A stretch of DNA of 64,000 nucleotides, taken from contig CAJTFH010000008.1 of the NCBI GenBank assembly GCA_910575545.1, positions 1 to 64,000 on the forward strand, given 5' to 3'. Positions 43,524 to 54,479 of the stretch are shown piece by piece (positions within the stretch are counted from its first letter, which is position 1; every line of letters begins with the position of its first letter). A model generated the notes under the pieces. That model was not told the origin of the DNA. It saw nothing but the letters and a program-made list of their open reading frames with translations, and ran no database searches. Made by a program: the position numbers and the translations under genes. Source of the DNA: Bacteroidales bacterium. Lineage in GTDB: Bacteria > Bacteroidota > Bacteroidia > Bacteroidales > Muribaculaceae.

Positions 43524-46500
43524 ATGAAAAAATTCGCAATCGGTATTACCTGTCTCCTTCTGCCTGCAGTCTCAGCGATAGCGCAGGCCGACAGTAAGAC
43601 CCTGCTCTTTATCCCGAACTCACATCTGGACACTCAATGGAACTGGGATGTGGTGACCACTATCGACGAATATGTAAAAAACACACTCTGCGATAATATC
43701 GCATTGCTGGACAAATACCCCAGCTTCCGTTTCAATTTCGAAGGCGCCATCCGCTACAAGTGGATGAAAGAGTATTATCCGGTTCAATATGCCCGTTTGC
43801 AAAGTTTTATCGACTCCGGTCGCTGGAATATCTCGGGCTGCGCGGTGGATGCCAACGACGTGATGGTGTCGTCGGCTGAATCCATAATACGCAACTGGCT
43901 GTATGGCTCGGTGTACTACAAGAAAGAATTCGGCGTTCGCGGCGGTCACGACGTGATGCTTCCCGATTGCTTCGGATTCCCCTATACGCTGCCGTCGCTG
44001 GCTGCTCACTGCGGCATGACGGGCTTTCACACCGCAAAGTTGGGATGGGGTTCGGCGGTATACGACATTCTGCCACCTTTCGGTATATGGCAGGGCGTCG
44101 ACGGCTCGCAAATCTATGCCGTATACAAACCTCATGCCTACGACTCTCACGAAGAGTACAACAAGGATATGGCCAATGATGCCGCCATTTCAAGAATAAT
44201 ATCCGACAACTACGAAAATTACGGGGTCGCAGCCGAGGTACGGTATGTGGGGCCGCGCAGCGATCATGGCGGCGCACTGCACGACCAGTCGGGCAGCAGC
44301 GGTGAGAATACCCCCTACTGGCTCAACTATAGTGTGGCTTCAAAGGGCCCTGTAAGCGTTAAACTCGCCACACCCGACGAGGTTTTCGAGCATCTTGCAC
44401 TCTATAAGAACGATAAATACCACATTTATGACGGCGAACTGCCCATGCGTGTGCATGGTGTGGGAGCCTATACCTCACAAGCTGTGCTCAAGCGCTGGAA
44501 TCGCCGCAACGAATTGCTGGCCGATGCCGCCGAAAAAGCATCGGTGGCGGCCGAATGGCTTGGCGTCTCAGCCTATCCTTCTGAGAATCTGCGCACTGCA
44601 TGGATGAATAATCTATGGCAAGCACACCACGATGGCATAACGGGCACGTCGATACCCAAGGCATACGTCTATTCTCAGAACGAATATGCACTGGTAAACA
44701 AGACGTTCGGCGACATATTTATCAATGCTGCCGGAGCATTTACCGCGTCGCTCGACACACGCGCCGAGGGTAAGCCGATAGTACTCTATAATCCGCTGTC
44801 ATTTGAACGCCATGATGTGGCTGAGGTGCAGATGGTATGTGCATCGCGCCCTACTGATGTGCGCGTATTGGGTCCTGACGGCAAGGAAGTTCTCGCTCAG
44901 GTAGCAGGATATGATGCGGCTACCTCGATGGCTACAATAGCCTTTGAGGCCACCGTGTCCTCGCTGGGTTATGCAGTATACGACGTGCGCATAGGCGAGA
45001 AATGTACGCTCACCTCTGATCTTAAGCTTGATAAGGAATCGATGCAGATTACAAACGGCTCTTATCGCTATGGACTGAATGCCAACGGCGACTGCAACAT
45101 ATACGATCTGACAGCCAATCGACTGCTTATGGGTTATGTGTCGATGGTGATGCTCGACGACACATCCGACAGTTGGCCGGCCTGGGAAATCACATACGAG
45201 ACGGTTGCCGGCCCGGTTAAAGCCACAGTCGACGAGAATGTCGAAATAAGTGTAGCCGAAGACGGGCCGCTGCGCAAGTCGATTCGTGTATCGCGTCAAA
45301 AAAACGGCAGCCGCTTTGTACATTATATAATAGTGAACGCATTGAACGACCGTGTTGATATGGTCAACGAGGTCGACTGGAACACCCGTAGTACCCTGCT
45401 TAAACTAAACGTGCCATTGCGCTCGAGTGCAGATGCCGCGACCTACGATCTCTCACTCGGCACCATTACCCGCGGACTTAGCACATCACAGCATTATGAG
45501 ATGCAAGGGCACCAATGGGCCGACGTGGCTTGCGGCGCCGATGCCGGAGTTTCGGTACTCAACGACTCGAAATATGGCTGGGATATGCCCAAGGCAGGTA
45601 ACCTGCGTCTGTCGCTCATACATACTCCAAAAGCCTCGAATTATGCCTACCAGCAGTTTCAGGATATAGGCGATCATCGCTTTACGGTTGCTTTCTTCCC
45701 CCATAAAGGCAGCTGGGGCGTCCCCACACAGCAGCAGGCAGCAATGCTCAATCAGCCGCTGATGGCTTTTGAAGCCCCCGGGCACAATGGTGCTATGGGT
45801 AAGGAATTCTCATTCGCCACTGTTGATACTCCCGATGTCGCCATCAAGGCTTTGAAGAAAGCTGAGATGACCGACGAATATATAATCCGCGCGTATGAAC
45901 TTACCGGCGAAGACCGCGCTGATGTCAAGATCGAATTCCCTGCTGATATCCTGAGCGCCCGCGAAGTGAACGGACTTGAAGAAGATCTGCCTGAGGCTCC
46001 TGCAGTAAATATAAGCGGTAAGACGATGACTTTCAACGTCGGCCATTATAGCCTCAGGACTTTTGCCGTGCGTCTGGCATCCCCATCTGCGAATGTGGAA
46101 ACAGCAGCCCCGGAGTCGGCGTATGTCAATCTTGATTACGATACCGACATCATGAGTGGCGACAACGCCATCTCAGATGCTACAAGAGGTATAGTCAAAG
46201 CCTTCCCCGCCGAACTTATGGCCGATTACATCACCGCCGGCGATATCTCCTTCGCTATCGGCAGTCGGGCCACCGGCGCCAATAACGCATTGAGTTGCCA
46301 CGGACAGACACTCGCACTCAATCGCCGCAACGGCCACAGCAAGCTCTATCTGCTTGCTCTGTCGACCGAGGCCGAAGGCAGCCAGGCCATTTTCACCATC
46401 GGTGACCAGACAGCTACCTTCGAGGTGCCTTACTACGGCGGCTACGTAGGCCAGGCCAAGTCGGCCTTCAATTTCGGATCGGAATATCGCCGCGATGAAG

Positions 46501-47480
46501 TAGCCTTCACCGCCACCCATAGCCACAACGTAGCCGCGCGCAAAAACGACACATTTGGTTTCCTATATATATATAAGTATGCATTGGCATTGCCGGAAGG
46601 TGTGGACGAAATTGTCCTGCCCGACAGTAAGGGACTCTATCTGATCGCCGCCACGCTCAGCGACAACAACCACGACGATGCGCGTGTGGCATCGGAAGTC
46701 CATACCTTCCCCGCCGCCAATGAACTAGCCACCGCCACCCAGAGTTTTGACGACGGACGACTCACACCCGACGTCATAACGGCCAGTGGCTATGTGAACA
46801 ATTCGGAGAGCCCCGCCAAGGCCAACGACGGCGACTCGTTCAGCAAGTGGTGCTGCACTTCGGCCAATGGCTGGCTCGAATACAGCTTCGACAAGGACGT
46901 AGTTGTAAATCGTTGGGCGCTTCTCAATGCCGCCGTTGAAAGCCTCGATATGGTTACGAGAGACTTTACCGTGCAGTATTACGATGGCTCGACATGGAAG
47001 ACACTCAGCAATGTCGCCGGCAATACCGACAACTATGTCAGCCGGTCGGTCAATCCCGTCACTGCAAGCCGCTTCCGTCTTCAGGTAAGTGTTGGCGGGC
47101 AGGGCGGAGACCGAACAGCACGAATCTATGAGTTTGCTCTCTACGGCCACTATGTCGATGGCTCCGGCATAGAAAACGTTACGGCCGTAAGCGCCGACTG
47201 CGCTATCGAATTGCTCGGCAACATGCCCAATCCTTGCAACGGCGAAGCCGACGTGCAATATACAGTGCCCGAAGGAATGTCGGACCTCGTACTGAATGTC
47301 TACGACCTCACCGGCAAGCTTCTTCAACGCACCAGTCTGCCTGTCAATGACGGCAATGCCGGAACATACCGCAGCCGTGTGGCTTTCGCCATCAGCGAAG
47401 GCATGTACCTCTATATCCTCGTTGGCACATGCAACGACATACAGATACAATCAAATTCGAAGAAATTATTAGTCAAATAA
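43524..47480 (+). CDS. GH38 alpha-mannosidase with CBM32-like domain and sorting tail
   Basis: The 1318-residue secreted protein has a signal peptide ending AIAQA. The GH38 metal site is in PNSHLDTQWNWD (His34, Asp36) and the nucleophile Asp148 in VMLPDCFGFPYTLP. DGITGTSIPKAYVYSQNEYAL marks the helical region, and beta-sandwich domains follow. A discoidin/CBM32-like module (about 1090-1215: TASGYVNNSESPAKANDGDS ... RFRLQV) and a C-terminal type IX-like tail (NMPNPCNGEADVQYTVPEG, LNVYDLTGKLL, SKKLLVK) complete it. GH38 removes alpha-linked mannose using a metal in the active site. It heads the SusCD operon, 38 bases before the GLUG gene. At 1318 residues it is longer than most bacterial GH38 because of the added modules. 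Confidence 0.93.
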   Translation: MKKFAIGITCLLLPAVSAIAQADSKTLLFIPNSHLDTQWNWDVVTTIDEYVKNTLCDNIALLDKYPSFRFNFEGAIRYKWMKEYYPVQYARLQSFIDSGRWNISGCAVDANDVMVSSAESIIRNWLYGSVYYKKEFGVRGGHDVMLPDCFGFPYTLPSLAAHCGMTGFHTAKLGWGSAVYDILPPFGIWQGVDGSQIYAVYKPHAYDSHEEYNKDMANDAAISRIISDNYENYGVAAEVRYVGPRSDHGGALHDQSGSSGENTPYWLNYSVASKGPVSVKLATPDEVFEHLALYKNDKYHIYDGELPMRVHGVGAYTSQAVLKRWNRRNELLADAAEKASVAAEWLGVSAYPSENLRTAWMNNLWQAHHDGITGTSIPKAYVYSQNEYALVNKTFGDIFINAAGAFTASLDTRAEGKPIVLYNPLSFERHDVAEVQMVCASRPTDVRVLGPDGKEVLAQVAGYDAATSMATIAFEATVSSLGYAVYDVRIGEKCTLTSDLKLDKESMQITNGSYRYGLNANGDCNIYDLTANRLLMGYVSMVMLDDTSDSWPAWEITYETVAGPVKATVDENVEISVAEDGPLRKSIRVSRQKNGSRFVHYIIVNALNDRVDMVNEVDWNTRSTLLKLNVPLRSSADAATYDLSLGTITRGLSTSQHYEMQGHQWADVACGADAGVSVLNDSKYGWDMPKAGNLRLSLIHTPKASNYAYQQFQDIGDHRFTVAFFPHKGSWGVPTQQQAAMLNQPLMAFEAPGHNGAMGKEFSFATVDTPDVAIKALKKAEMTDEYIIRAYELTGEDRADVKIEFPADILSAREVNGLEEDLPEAPAVNISGKTMTFNVGHYSLRTFAVRLASPSANVETAAPESAYVNLDYDTDIMSGDNAISDATRGIVKAFPAELMADYITAGDISFAIGSRATGANNALSCHGQTLALNRRNGHSKLYLLALSTEAEGSQAIFTIGDQTATFEVPYYGGYVGQAKSAFNFGSEYRRDEVAFTATHSHNVAARKNDTFGFLYIYKYALALPEGVDEIVLPDSKGLYLIAATLSDNNHDDARVASEVHTFPAANELATATQSFDDGRLTPDVITASGYVNNSESPAKANDGDSFSKWCCTSANGWLEYSFDKDVVVNRWALLNAAVESLDMVTRDFTVQYYDGSTWKTLSNVAGNTDNYVSRSVNPVTASRFRLQVSVGGQGGDRTARIYEFALYGHYVDGSGIENVTAVSADCAIELLGNMPNPCNGEADVQYTVPEGMSDLVLNVYDLTGKLLQRTSLPVNDGNAGTYRSRVAFAISEGMYLYILVGTCNDIQIQSNSKKLLVK

Positions 47481-47518
47481 TTCAGTAAACCAAAGTTATT
47501 AACAAATTTTATTCAAGC

Positions 47519-50500
47519 ATGAAGAATTACTTACGTTTGAAAGGTCTTGCCATTCTGACAGTATCCTTTGCATCGTCGATGAGTGCCTTTGCGGCCACTC
47601 CGATCAGCGACGCTGCAGGGCTTGCCGCCATCGGCAACGATCTTCAGGGTGATTATGAGCTTACCGCCGACATCACCCTCACAGGTACATGGAGTCCTAT
47701 CGGTAACAACGATGCTCCCTTCACCGGTACTTTCGATGGTAAGGGTCACACTATCAAAGGCCTTACTTACACCGAAAACGGCAACTGGGTCGGCCTCTTC
47801 GGAGCTGTCACCGGTGCTGTTAAAAACGTATGCATCGTAGAAGCCAACATCTTCGGTAATGAGCATGTAGGTATCCTCGCCGGCCGCGTTTGCGACGGCG
47901 GTACTGTCGAGAACGTGTTCACTTCGGGTTATCTCTGCGGCCGCGACCATGCCGGTGGTATCGTCGGTGACGCCGGCGAAGGCTCGGCTACCGTCAAAAA
48001 CTGTCTCTCCACAGCATACGTATATGCCCGCGACTATCAGGCAGGCGGTATCGCAGGCTGGACCAAAGGCACCGTAACTATAAGCAACAACGTATTCCTT
48101 GGTGAAGCAGTCTGCGGCGGCTGGGCCGGTGTAGGCGGTATCGTAGGCTTCGTTGAAGACGGCACCACTACCGTAACCAACAATGTCTGCGCTGCCAAAT
48201 GGCTCCAGGGTACTGCTTACAATCCCGACAACGACAACCAACGCGAAACCCGCGGTATCGTAGGTAGCACATACAACGATAACTCTATCCTTGTATCGAC
48301 CGACAACCTCGTTTCGTCTGCTACTGTAATATATAACCAGAGTGCCGAAGTGGTTGATCAGAGCAACATGTCGGCCGACTTCAACGGTATCATCACCCCC
48401 GAAGCCAACCTTAAGCTGGCTGCCACTTATACCGCCCTCAACTTCGGCTCTGCATGGAGTCTGGCCGACGGCCGCTTCCCCGTGCTTGCAGGCATGACCC
48501 TGCCCATCGCCGGCGACTATATCTATGTGAGCGAAGTATCGACCGACGTATATGTCGACAATACCCTCGATCTCCATCCCATCAGCACCTTCGGCCGCAC
48601 CGTAAGCATCACCACCAGCGACGCTTCGGTTGCCTCGATCGAAGGCACCGTAGTCAGCTTCCTCAAAGCAGGCAACGTCACCATCACAATGAGTACCGCC
48701 GGTGACAGCTTCAGCGCAGGCTATACACGCTCTATCGAATTCACAGTCACCGGCTTCGACGGCACCATCGCAACCGCTGCCGACATGGAGAAACTCTCGC
48801 TGAACCCCTCGGCAAACTTCACTCTCGCCGCCGATATCGATATGACAGGTGTTGAATACACTCCTGTACCGTACTTCTCAGGAAATATTGACGGTCAGGG
48901 CCACTACATCCGCAACCTCACCTTTAAGAACAGCGACCGCGACAAAGCCGCTCTCATCAGCGAATTCGCAGGTGAGTACATCAAGAACTTAGGCTTCGAA
49001 AACCTCACCATCGTGGGCAACGCCGACGTTGCCGCTGTTGCAGGTAAGACCACATCTAACGGCGTGATCAGCAATATTGTCGTTTCGAACTCTTATATCG
49101 AAGGCCGCGACCATGTAGCCTCGTTCGTAGGTAACCTCGACGGCAACGCCACTATCGTAAACTGTATCTCGAACGCCTCAGTAGCTACCCGCAGCTATCA
49201 GGTTGGCGGTATCGCCGGTGTACAGAACTACGGTACTATCGACAAATGTATCTTCGCCGGTACTGTAAGCAGCAAGGGCGGTGCCACCAACGTGTGCGGT
49301 ATCTCCTCGCTTCTTGATAGCGATGGCAATCCCTCTGTAATCAGCAACTGCCTTGCAGCTGCCGCTTCTTACTCGAACTGCAACGACGCCAGCAACATCA
49401 TCATTGCTCTTTCCGGCCGTCAGATGACCCTCGACAACAACTACGTTGCCGAATACTCGCTCCGCGACGGTGTACTCGTAAGCGGTAGCTATGCTGACAC
49501 CCCCAACGGTGCAATCGCCACCACTGCCCAGATACGCAGCCAGGCATGGTACGCAGAAACCCTTGGCTTTGACTTCACCAACGACTGGAAATTCCTCGCC
49601 GGAGCCGATGGCAAGATGCTGCCCGTTCTCAAATGGATGGACGCTCCTCTGACCACTACATTCTTCAACCTTCCCACCACCGACGGTGTGAACCTCGTAT
49701 ACATCGAAGGTACTGAATTCTACAACTACACCACTATCTTAGGCTCTTGGGGCCAGAACGTGACTGTGTCGCAGATCAGTGGCGAAGACTATGCATGTGT
49801 AATTCCTGAAGAGGGCCGCATCTATGTAGGTAACGAAGACGGCGAGCTCGTCGCAGGTGCCGGTACCGCTACCTTCAAAGTAAGCGTTGATGCTGCTATC
49901 AGCAGCCTCTTCACCCTCGAAGGCCGCGACACATTCGATGTCAACGTATCTATCAATGGTGCTGAAACCGAAATCTCCACTGCTGATCAGTTCGTCAACA
50001 TCCGCAAGAACCCCAGCGGTAAATTCGTATTAACCGCCGACATCGACCTCGCCGGTGTTGAATTCAACGGCTTCTGCAACGACGGTAGCTCTTCGTTCAC
50101 CGGTACAATCGACGGTCAGGGCCACAGCGTCAAAAACTTCCACCTCGTATTCGACGAAGACGCATCGGCCAACAAGGGTCTCTTCGGCAAGACTTCAGGT
50201 GCTACCTTCAAGAACATCGGCTTCACCAACTTCTCTATCGACGGCTCAACCGCTAACCACGTTGGTCTCATCGGCCAGGGTTCGGCTTATTTCGAAAATA
50301 TAGCTATCGTAGGTTTTGTTAAGGGCGACGACCACGTAGGTCTGGTAGCCGGCGACGCCGATGGCATCGAGATGCTCAACTGCTACGCTTACGGTATCGT
50401 TGAAGGTCGCTCGCAGATAGGCGGCTACTTCGGCTGCACCCTCGAAGGCGGCTGCACCCTTACCAACTGTCTGTCGAATGTTGAGGCAAGCGCCTCATTA

Positions 50501-51160
50501 CGTGGCTGGGTCGGCGGTTTCATCGGCCTCATCGACAAAGATAACAGCATTGTAACCATCGAGAACTGTGTTTCGATCGGTAACTGCTCGGCTCAGGGTA
50601 GCGGTTCGCCCCTTGTAACAGCTCCCTTCATTGCAGGCAACGGAGCCGACGAAAATCCGAAAGCTGTGGTCAACTTCGCAGGTAACATCTACAACTCGAC
50701 CGCAATTATGGACGCCGGTTCGGATTGGCCCTCGAAGAACGAAACTGCTGAAGGCGGTATCGTTGAGGCTGCCGCTCCCATGAACCCCAACGCACTTGCC
50801 ACCGAAAGCACCTACACCGCTATCGATTGGGACTTTGAAAACGTATGGGTAATGAACACCACCGAAGACTACAAATATCCCGTCCTCAAGGGTGTACCCG
50901 TAGCTGACTTCACTGTCAGCGGTGAAAGCGAAATCGAAATCGCTGAAAGTGCTGTACGCATTGCCGCTACCAACGGTCAGATCAACGTTTACAGCCTTGG
51001 TGAAACTTCGTCGATCGCCGTTTACACTACAACCGGCATGAAGGTTGCCGCTGCCAACGTCAACGCCGCTGAAGCTGCTGTCAACGTACCCGCAGGACTG
51101 TATATCGTTGCCGTTGTTTCCGACGGCGCAACAACCACTGCCAAGGTGATTGTTAAATAA
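47519..51160 (+). CDS. GLUG-repeat surface protein with three beta-helix modules
   Basis: After a signal peptide (ending SAFAA) the 1213-residue protein repeats a module three times. Each starts with a short block such as FTGTFDGKGHTIKGL, FSGNIDGQGHYIRNL or FTGTIDGQGHSVKNF and is followed by GLUG units, for example GGTVENVFTSGY and VGGIAGVQNYG. Ig-like stretches (VASIEGTVVSFLKAGNVTITM) separate the modules. The last 70 residues are a sorting tail (INVYSLGETSSIAVYTTTGM, VPAGLYIVAV). GLUG proteins form beta-helices or solenoids used in adhesion or glycan binding. Here, between GH38 and SusCD, a surface mannan-binding role is likely. Codons are strongly biased to C-ending forms, suggesting high expression. 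No catalytic motif was found. Confidence 0.8.
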   Translation: MKNYLRLKGLAILTVSFASSMSAFAATPISDAAGLAAIGNDLQGDYELTADITLTGTWSPIGNNDAPFTGTFDGKGHTIKGLTYTENGNWVGLFGAVTGAVKNVCIVEANIFGNEHVGILAGRVCDGGTVENVFTSGYLCGRDHAGGIVGDAGEGSATVKNCLSTAYVYARDYQAGGIAGWTKGTVTISNNVFLGEAVCGGWAGVGGIVGFVEDGTTTVTNNVCAAKWLQGTAYNPDNDNQRETRGIVGSTYNDNSILVSTDNLVSSATVIYNQSAEVVDQSNMSADFNGIITPEANLKLAATYTALNFGSAWSLADGRFPVLAGMTLPIAGDYIYVSEVSTDVYVDNTLDLHPISTFGRTVSITTSDASVASIEGTVVSFLKAGNVTITMSTAGDSFSAGYTRSIEFTVTGFDGTIATAADMEKLSLNPSANFTLAADIDMTGVEYTPVPYFSGNIDGQGHYIRNLTFKNSDRDKAALISEFAGEYIKNLGFENLTIVGNADVAAVAGKTTSNGVISNIVVSNSYIEGRDHVASFVGNLDGNATIVNCISNASVATRSYQVGGIAGVQNYGTIDKCIFAGTVSSKGGATNVCGISSLLDSDGNPSVISNCLAAAASYSNCNDASNIIIALSGRQMTLDNNYVAEYSLRDGVLVSGSYADTPNGAIATTAQIRSQAWYAETLGFDFTNDWKFLAGADGKMLPVLKWMDAPLTTTFFNLPTTDGVNLVYIEGTEFYNYTTILGSWGQNVTVSQISGEDYACVIPEEGRIYVGNEDGELVAGAGTATFKVSVDAAISSLFTLEGRDTFDVNVSINGAETEISTADQFVNIRKNPSGKFVLTADIDLAGVEFNGFCNDGSSSFTGTIDGQGHSVKNFHLVFDEDASANKGLFGKTSGATFKNIGFTNFSIDGSTANHVGLIGQGSAYFENIAIVGFVKGDDHVGLVAGDADGIEMLNCYAYGIVEGRSQIGGYFGCTLEGGCTLTNCLSNVEASASLRGWVGGFIGLIDKDNSIVTIENCVSIGNCSAQGSGSPLVTAPFIAGNGADENPKAVVNFAGNIYNSTAIMDAGSDWPSKNETAEGGIVEAAAPMNPNALATESTYTAIDWDFENVWVMNTTEDYKYPVLKGVPVADFTVSGESEIEIAESAVRIAATNGQINVYSLGETSSIAVYTTTGMKVAAANVNAAEAAVNVPAGLYIVAVVSDGATTTAKVIVK

Positions 51161-51181
51161 CACTTGTCACACGAATCAATA

Positions 51182-51220
51182 GTGAGCCGGCGTCAGTTCG
51201 GCGTCGGCTCACATCTTTTA
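51182..51220 (+). terminator. Hairpin with T-rich tail before susC of PUL 2
   Basis: GTGAGCCGGCG pairs with CGTCGGCTCAC (51182-51212), followed by atctttta. It could stop part of the transcription from GH38/GLUG and set a lower level for SusCD, or mark the end of a processed mRNA. No second promoter is obvious in 51220-51269. Confidence 0.55.
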
Positions 51221-51269
51221 CTTCTCCCGATGTAAAGGGATCAAATCAAACAATCACAATCTTATTATC

Positions 51270-54200
51270 ATGGTAAAAATCAGTGCATCAGGCATCAGAT
51301 ATATCGCCTTGCTTATGGTGATGCTCCTTTCACTGCCTTGTTATGCCGAAATACTACAAGTCACCGGTCGTGTCCAGGATCAGGATGGCGAACCGCTTAT
51401 CGGCGCAACCGTGCTTCAGAAGGACAACCTCCAAAATGCCGTTGTAACCGATGTCAACGGCACCTATAACATTTCTGTAAAACGTGGCGCTACACTTACC
51501 GCGAGCTACATAGGTTTCGAGAGCGCTGAGAAAAAAGCTAACGCTACAACTATCGACTTTATCCTCACTGAAACCGTCAACAGGCTTGACGAAGTTGTTG
51601 TTACAGGCTACACAACCCAGAAAAAGATTTCTGTGCTGGGAGCACAGAGCACACTGAAAATGGAGCACGTCAAGGCTCCTGTGGCCAATATGACCAACGT
51701 ACTTGCCGGTCGCGTTGCCGGTGTGGTTGCCTTACAGCGTACCGGTCTTCCCGGCCAGGACGATGCCGACATCTGGATCCGTGGCCTTTCTACGCTCACA
51801 AACCGCAACGAAGGCCCGCTGGTACTCGTCGACGGTATCGAGCGAAGCTTCTCACAGCTTGACCCCGAAGACATCGAATCGATCACCGTGCTCAAGGACG
51901 CAGCTTCTACAGCCGTTTACGGTGTGCGCGGCGGTAATGGCGTAATCATCATCACCACCAAACCTGGTGTCGCCGGCACTCCCAAGTTCTCGTTCGACGT
52001 TTATCAAGGCATCACACAGCTGACCAAGGTGCCCTCGCTTGTCGACGGCGTCGACTACATGAACTATGTCAACGAGGCGTACATGAACTCAAAAGGTTCG
52101 ATCTATTACACACCCCAGTACATTACCAACACAAAGATAGCCAACGGCTATCCTCTCAATGCTGAAGAAGCGGCTTACGCTGCCACCGTGGCCGGCGACC
52201 GCACCATCAACCCTTATCTCTATCCCAGTGTAAACTGGATGGACCAGATGTACCATAAGTACGGCTACAACGGACGTTACAACGTCAACATCCGCGGTGG
52301 TGCCCCCAATGCCACATATTATGTGTCGCTGTCGTACTATAACGAAAAAGGCCTGACCAAGACGGATCCTGCTCAGGACTACTCATCAGAAATCAAATAT
52401 AATCGATATAACTTCCTTTCAAACGTCAACCTGAAGGCCACCAAGACCACAAAGGTCGACGTCGGCGTAAGCGGCTGGATTACAAATGGCAACTATCCCG
52501 CGCAAAGCATCACCGACATTTTCAGCAAGGCCATGCAGACCAATCCGGTCATCTACCCCGTGCAGTATCCCAACGGTGAAAACCCCGGTATCTCGGGCGA
52601 CAACCGCGAACTCGATTCACCCTGGGTGACCCTTACCCGCCGCGGCTATCAGACACAGACCAACACTCAGGTCAACACCAACCTGAAGCTCACCCAGGAT
52701 CTCGGCTTCTGGGAATGGTCGAAGGGTCTTGAAGTGCGTGCCTTAGTATCGTTCGACGTTAGAGCCAACCAGCGCATCAACTACAATGTCGATAACAGTA
52801 CCTGGGGCCCCACCGCCACTCAGAATACTCAGACCGGTACTTGGGCCGACGACGAATTCCTCTATGATGCCGACGGCAACATCATCCTGACTGAAAAATA
52901 CAAAGGCAACAAAAACATGTCGGTGGAATCCGACAAGTGGGTGTACCGCACATTCTACTTCGAAGGTGCCCTGACCTACAACCGCCGGTTCGCCCAGAAG
53001 CACAAGGTAAGCGCCATGGCCCTCTTTACCCTGCGCAATTATCTCGATGCCAACGACGGCGATCTTTTCAAGACACTGCCCTACAAACAGCAGAGTGTGG
53101 CATTACGTGCAACCTACGACTACAACAGCTGCTACTTTGCAGAATTCAACGGCGGCTACACCGGCTCCGAAAACTTCCTGCCTGGCAAGCGCTTCGGCTT
53201 CTTCCCCGCCGTGGCTGTAGGTTGGGTACCCTCGAACGAAAGCTGGTGGGCACCGCTCGACCCCGTTGTATCCTTCTTCAAGTTGCGTTACTCTTACGGT
53301 ATCGTGGGTAATGACTCGTCGGACGGCCGCTTCACTTATTTTGCCAAGCTCAATGACGATGGCGGCAGCTATACCAACTACTGGACCGGTAACGGCGCAA
53401 GTGGCAGCTGGCACTATAGCTCGTACGGCTACACTCCCATGTGGTCGCGTGTACACAAACAGGACTTAGGTTTGGAAATGAATTTTTTCAATACCGATCT
53501 CAGTATCGTTGTCGACCTCTTCAAGGAACGCCGCGACCACATCTTCGTAGAGCGTACCGACCTTCCATTCCTCGCAGGCCTCGAGGCAAACCCATACGCC
53601 AATATCGGTATTGTGGAGAACAAAGGTTTCGAAGTATCTGCCGAATACACTCACCGCTTCGGTGACGACTGGCTGATTTCTCTTCGCGGCAACATGACAT
53701 ACAATAAAGACGTCGTGGTCGAGAACGCCCAGGCCGCTCCCGCTTATCCCTGGCTCGACCGTCGCGGTCACAATGTGCTCGCAACCTGGGGCTATGTCGC
53801 CGACGGACTCTACACCAGCAAAGAGCAGATCGAAGAGCGCGGTATAACACAGTTCGGCGAAACATATCCCGGCCAGCTCACCAAACCCGGCGATATCATG
53901 TATCGTGACCTTAACGGAGACGGCCATATCGACGACTATGACCAGACATGCATCTCGCGTGGCGACATTCCCGCAGTCTACTACGGTTTCGGAGGCGACT
54001 TCCGCTTCAAGAACGTAGGCCTCGGCATCCTCTTCCAAGGTACGGCTAAAGCCGACCGTCTGCTCTCCGGCAACGGTATCATGCCTTTCCAGAGTTCGAG
54101 CGGCGGCGGTACTCTGTATGCCAATATCGTTGACCGCTGGGATCCCGAGAACCCCGAGAATACCGACGTATTCTATCCCCGCCTGGCATGGGGTGGCACC

Positions 54201-54467
54201 GACCCGTCGAACGAAAACAACTACAAAGCCAGCACCTGGTGGCTCAAGGACATGAGCTTCCTGCGTCTGAAACAAATGACCCTATCCTATTACTTCCCCA
54301 AGTCATGGCAGAGGGCAGGTTTCAAAGGCGGACGCTTCTATCTTATGGGCGAGAATATATTTACATTCAGCAAATTCAAACTCTGGGATCCCGAGCTCAA
54401 CACGTCCAACGGTATCTCGTATCCTAACGTTCGCACCTTCTCTATCGGTGTTAACTTCAATATCTAA
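51270..54467 (+). CDS. susC: SusC-family TonB-dependent transporter of the mannan PUL
   Basis: The intact 1065-residue protein has a signal peptide (about 1-24), a carboxypeptidase-D-like domain (TGRVQDQDGEPLIGATV) and the SusC signature RLDEVVVTGYTTQKK. The plug ends with VLKDAASTAVYGVRGGNGVIIITTK, and the barrel ends in an aromatic-rich strand and FSIGVNFNI. It would import mannooligosaccharides through the outer membrane with TonB energy, under the SusD lid encoded 12 bases downstream. In contrast with the PUL 1 homologue it is uninterrupted, so this locus should be functional. Confidence 0.96.
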   Translation: MVKISASGIRYIALLMVMLLSLPCYAEILQVTGRVQDQDGEPLIGATVLQKDNLQNAVVTDVNGTYNISVKRGATLTASYIGFESAEKKANATTIDFILTETVNRLDEVVVTGYTTQKKISVLGAQSTLKMEHVKAPVANMTNVLAGRVAGVVALQRTGLPGQDDADIWIRGLSTLTNRNEGPLVLVDGIERSFSQLDPEDIESITVLKDAASTAVYGVRGGNGVIIITTKPGVAGTPKFSFDVYQGITQLTKVPSLVDGVDYMNYVNEAYMNSKGSIYYTPQYITNTKIANGYPLNAEEAAYAATVAGDRTINPYLYPSVNWMDQMYHKYGYNGRYNVNIRGGAPNATYYVSLSYYNEKGLTKTDPAQDYSSEIKYNRYNFLSNVNLKATKTTKVDVGVSGWITNGNYPAQSITDIFSKAMQTNPVIYPVQYPNGENPGISGDNRELDSPWVTLTRRGYQTQTNTQVNTNLKLTQDLGFWEWSKGLEVRALVSFDVRANQRINYNVDNSTWGPTATQNTQTGTWADDEFLYDADGNIILTEKYKGNKNMSVESDKWVYRTFYFEGALTYNRRFAQKHKVSAMALFTLRNYLDANDGDLFKTLPYKQQSVALRATYDYNSCYFAEFNGGYTGSENFLPGKRFGFFPAVAVGWVPSNESWWAPLDPVVSFFKLRYSYGIVGNDSSDGRFTYFAKLNDDGGSYTNYWTGNGASGSWHYSSYGYTPMWSRVHKQDLGLEMNFFNTDLSIVVDLFKERRDHIFVERTDLPFLAGLEANPYANIGIVENKGFEVSAEYTHRFGDDWLISLRGNMTYNKDVVVENAQAAPAYPWLDRRGHNVLATWGYVADGLYTSKEQIEERGITQFGETYPGQLTKPGDIMYRDLNGDGHIDDYDQTCISRGDIPAVYYGFGGDFRFKNVGLGILFQGTAKADRLLSGNGIMPFQSSSGGGTLYANIVDRWDPENPENTDVFYPRLAWGGTDPSNENNYKASTWWLKDMSFLRLKQMTLSYYFPKSWQRAGFKGGRFYLMGENIFTFSKFKLWDPELNTSNGISYPNVRTFSIGVNFNI

Positions 54468-54479
54468 TCAGACTTGAAT

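Noticed and set aside
47531-48577. Minus-strand open frame of 348 codons in the GLUG gene
   Set aside because: Mirror of a strongly codon-biased repeat gene, with no independent signals.
47600-51000. CRISPR-like or tandem DNA repeats
   Set aside because: The periodicity is at protein level (GLUG units), repeats are diverged and lack regular spacers. No CRISPR array was seen anywhere in the window.
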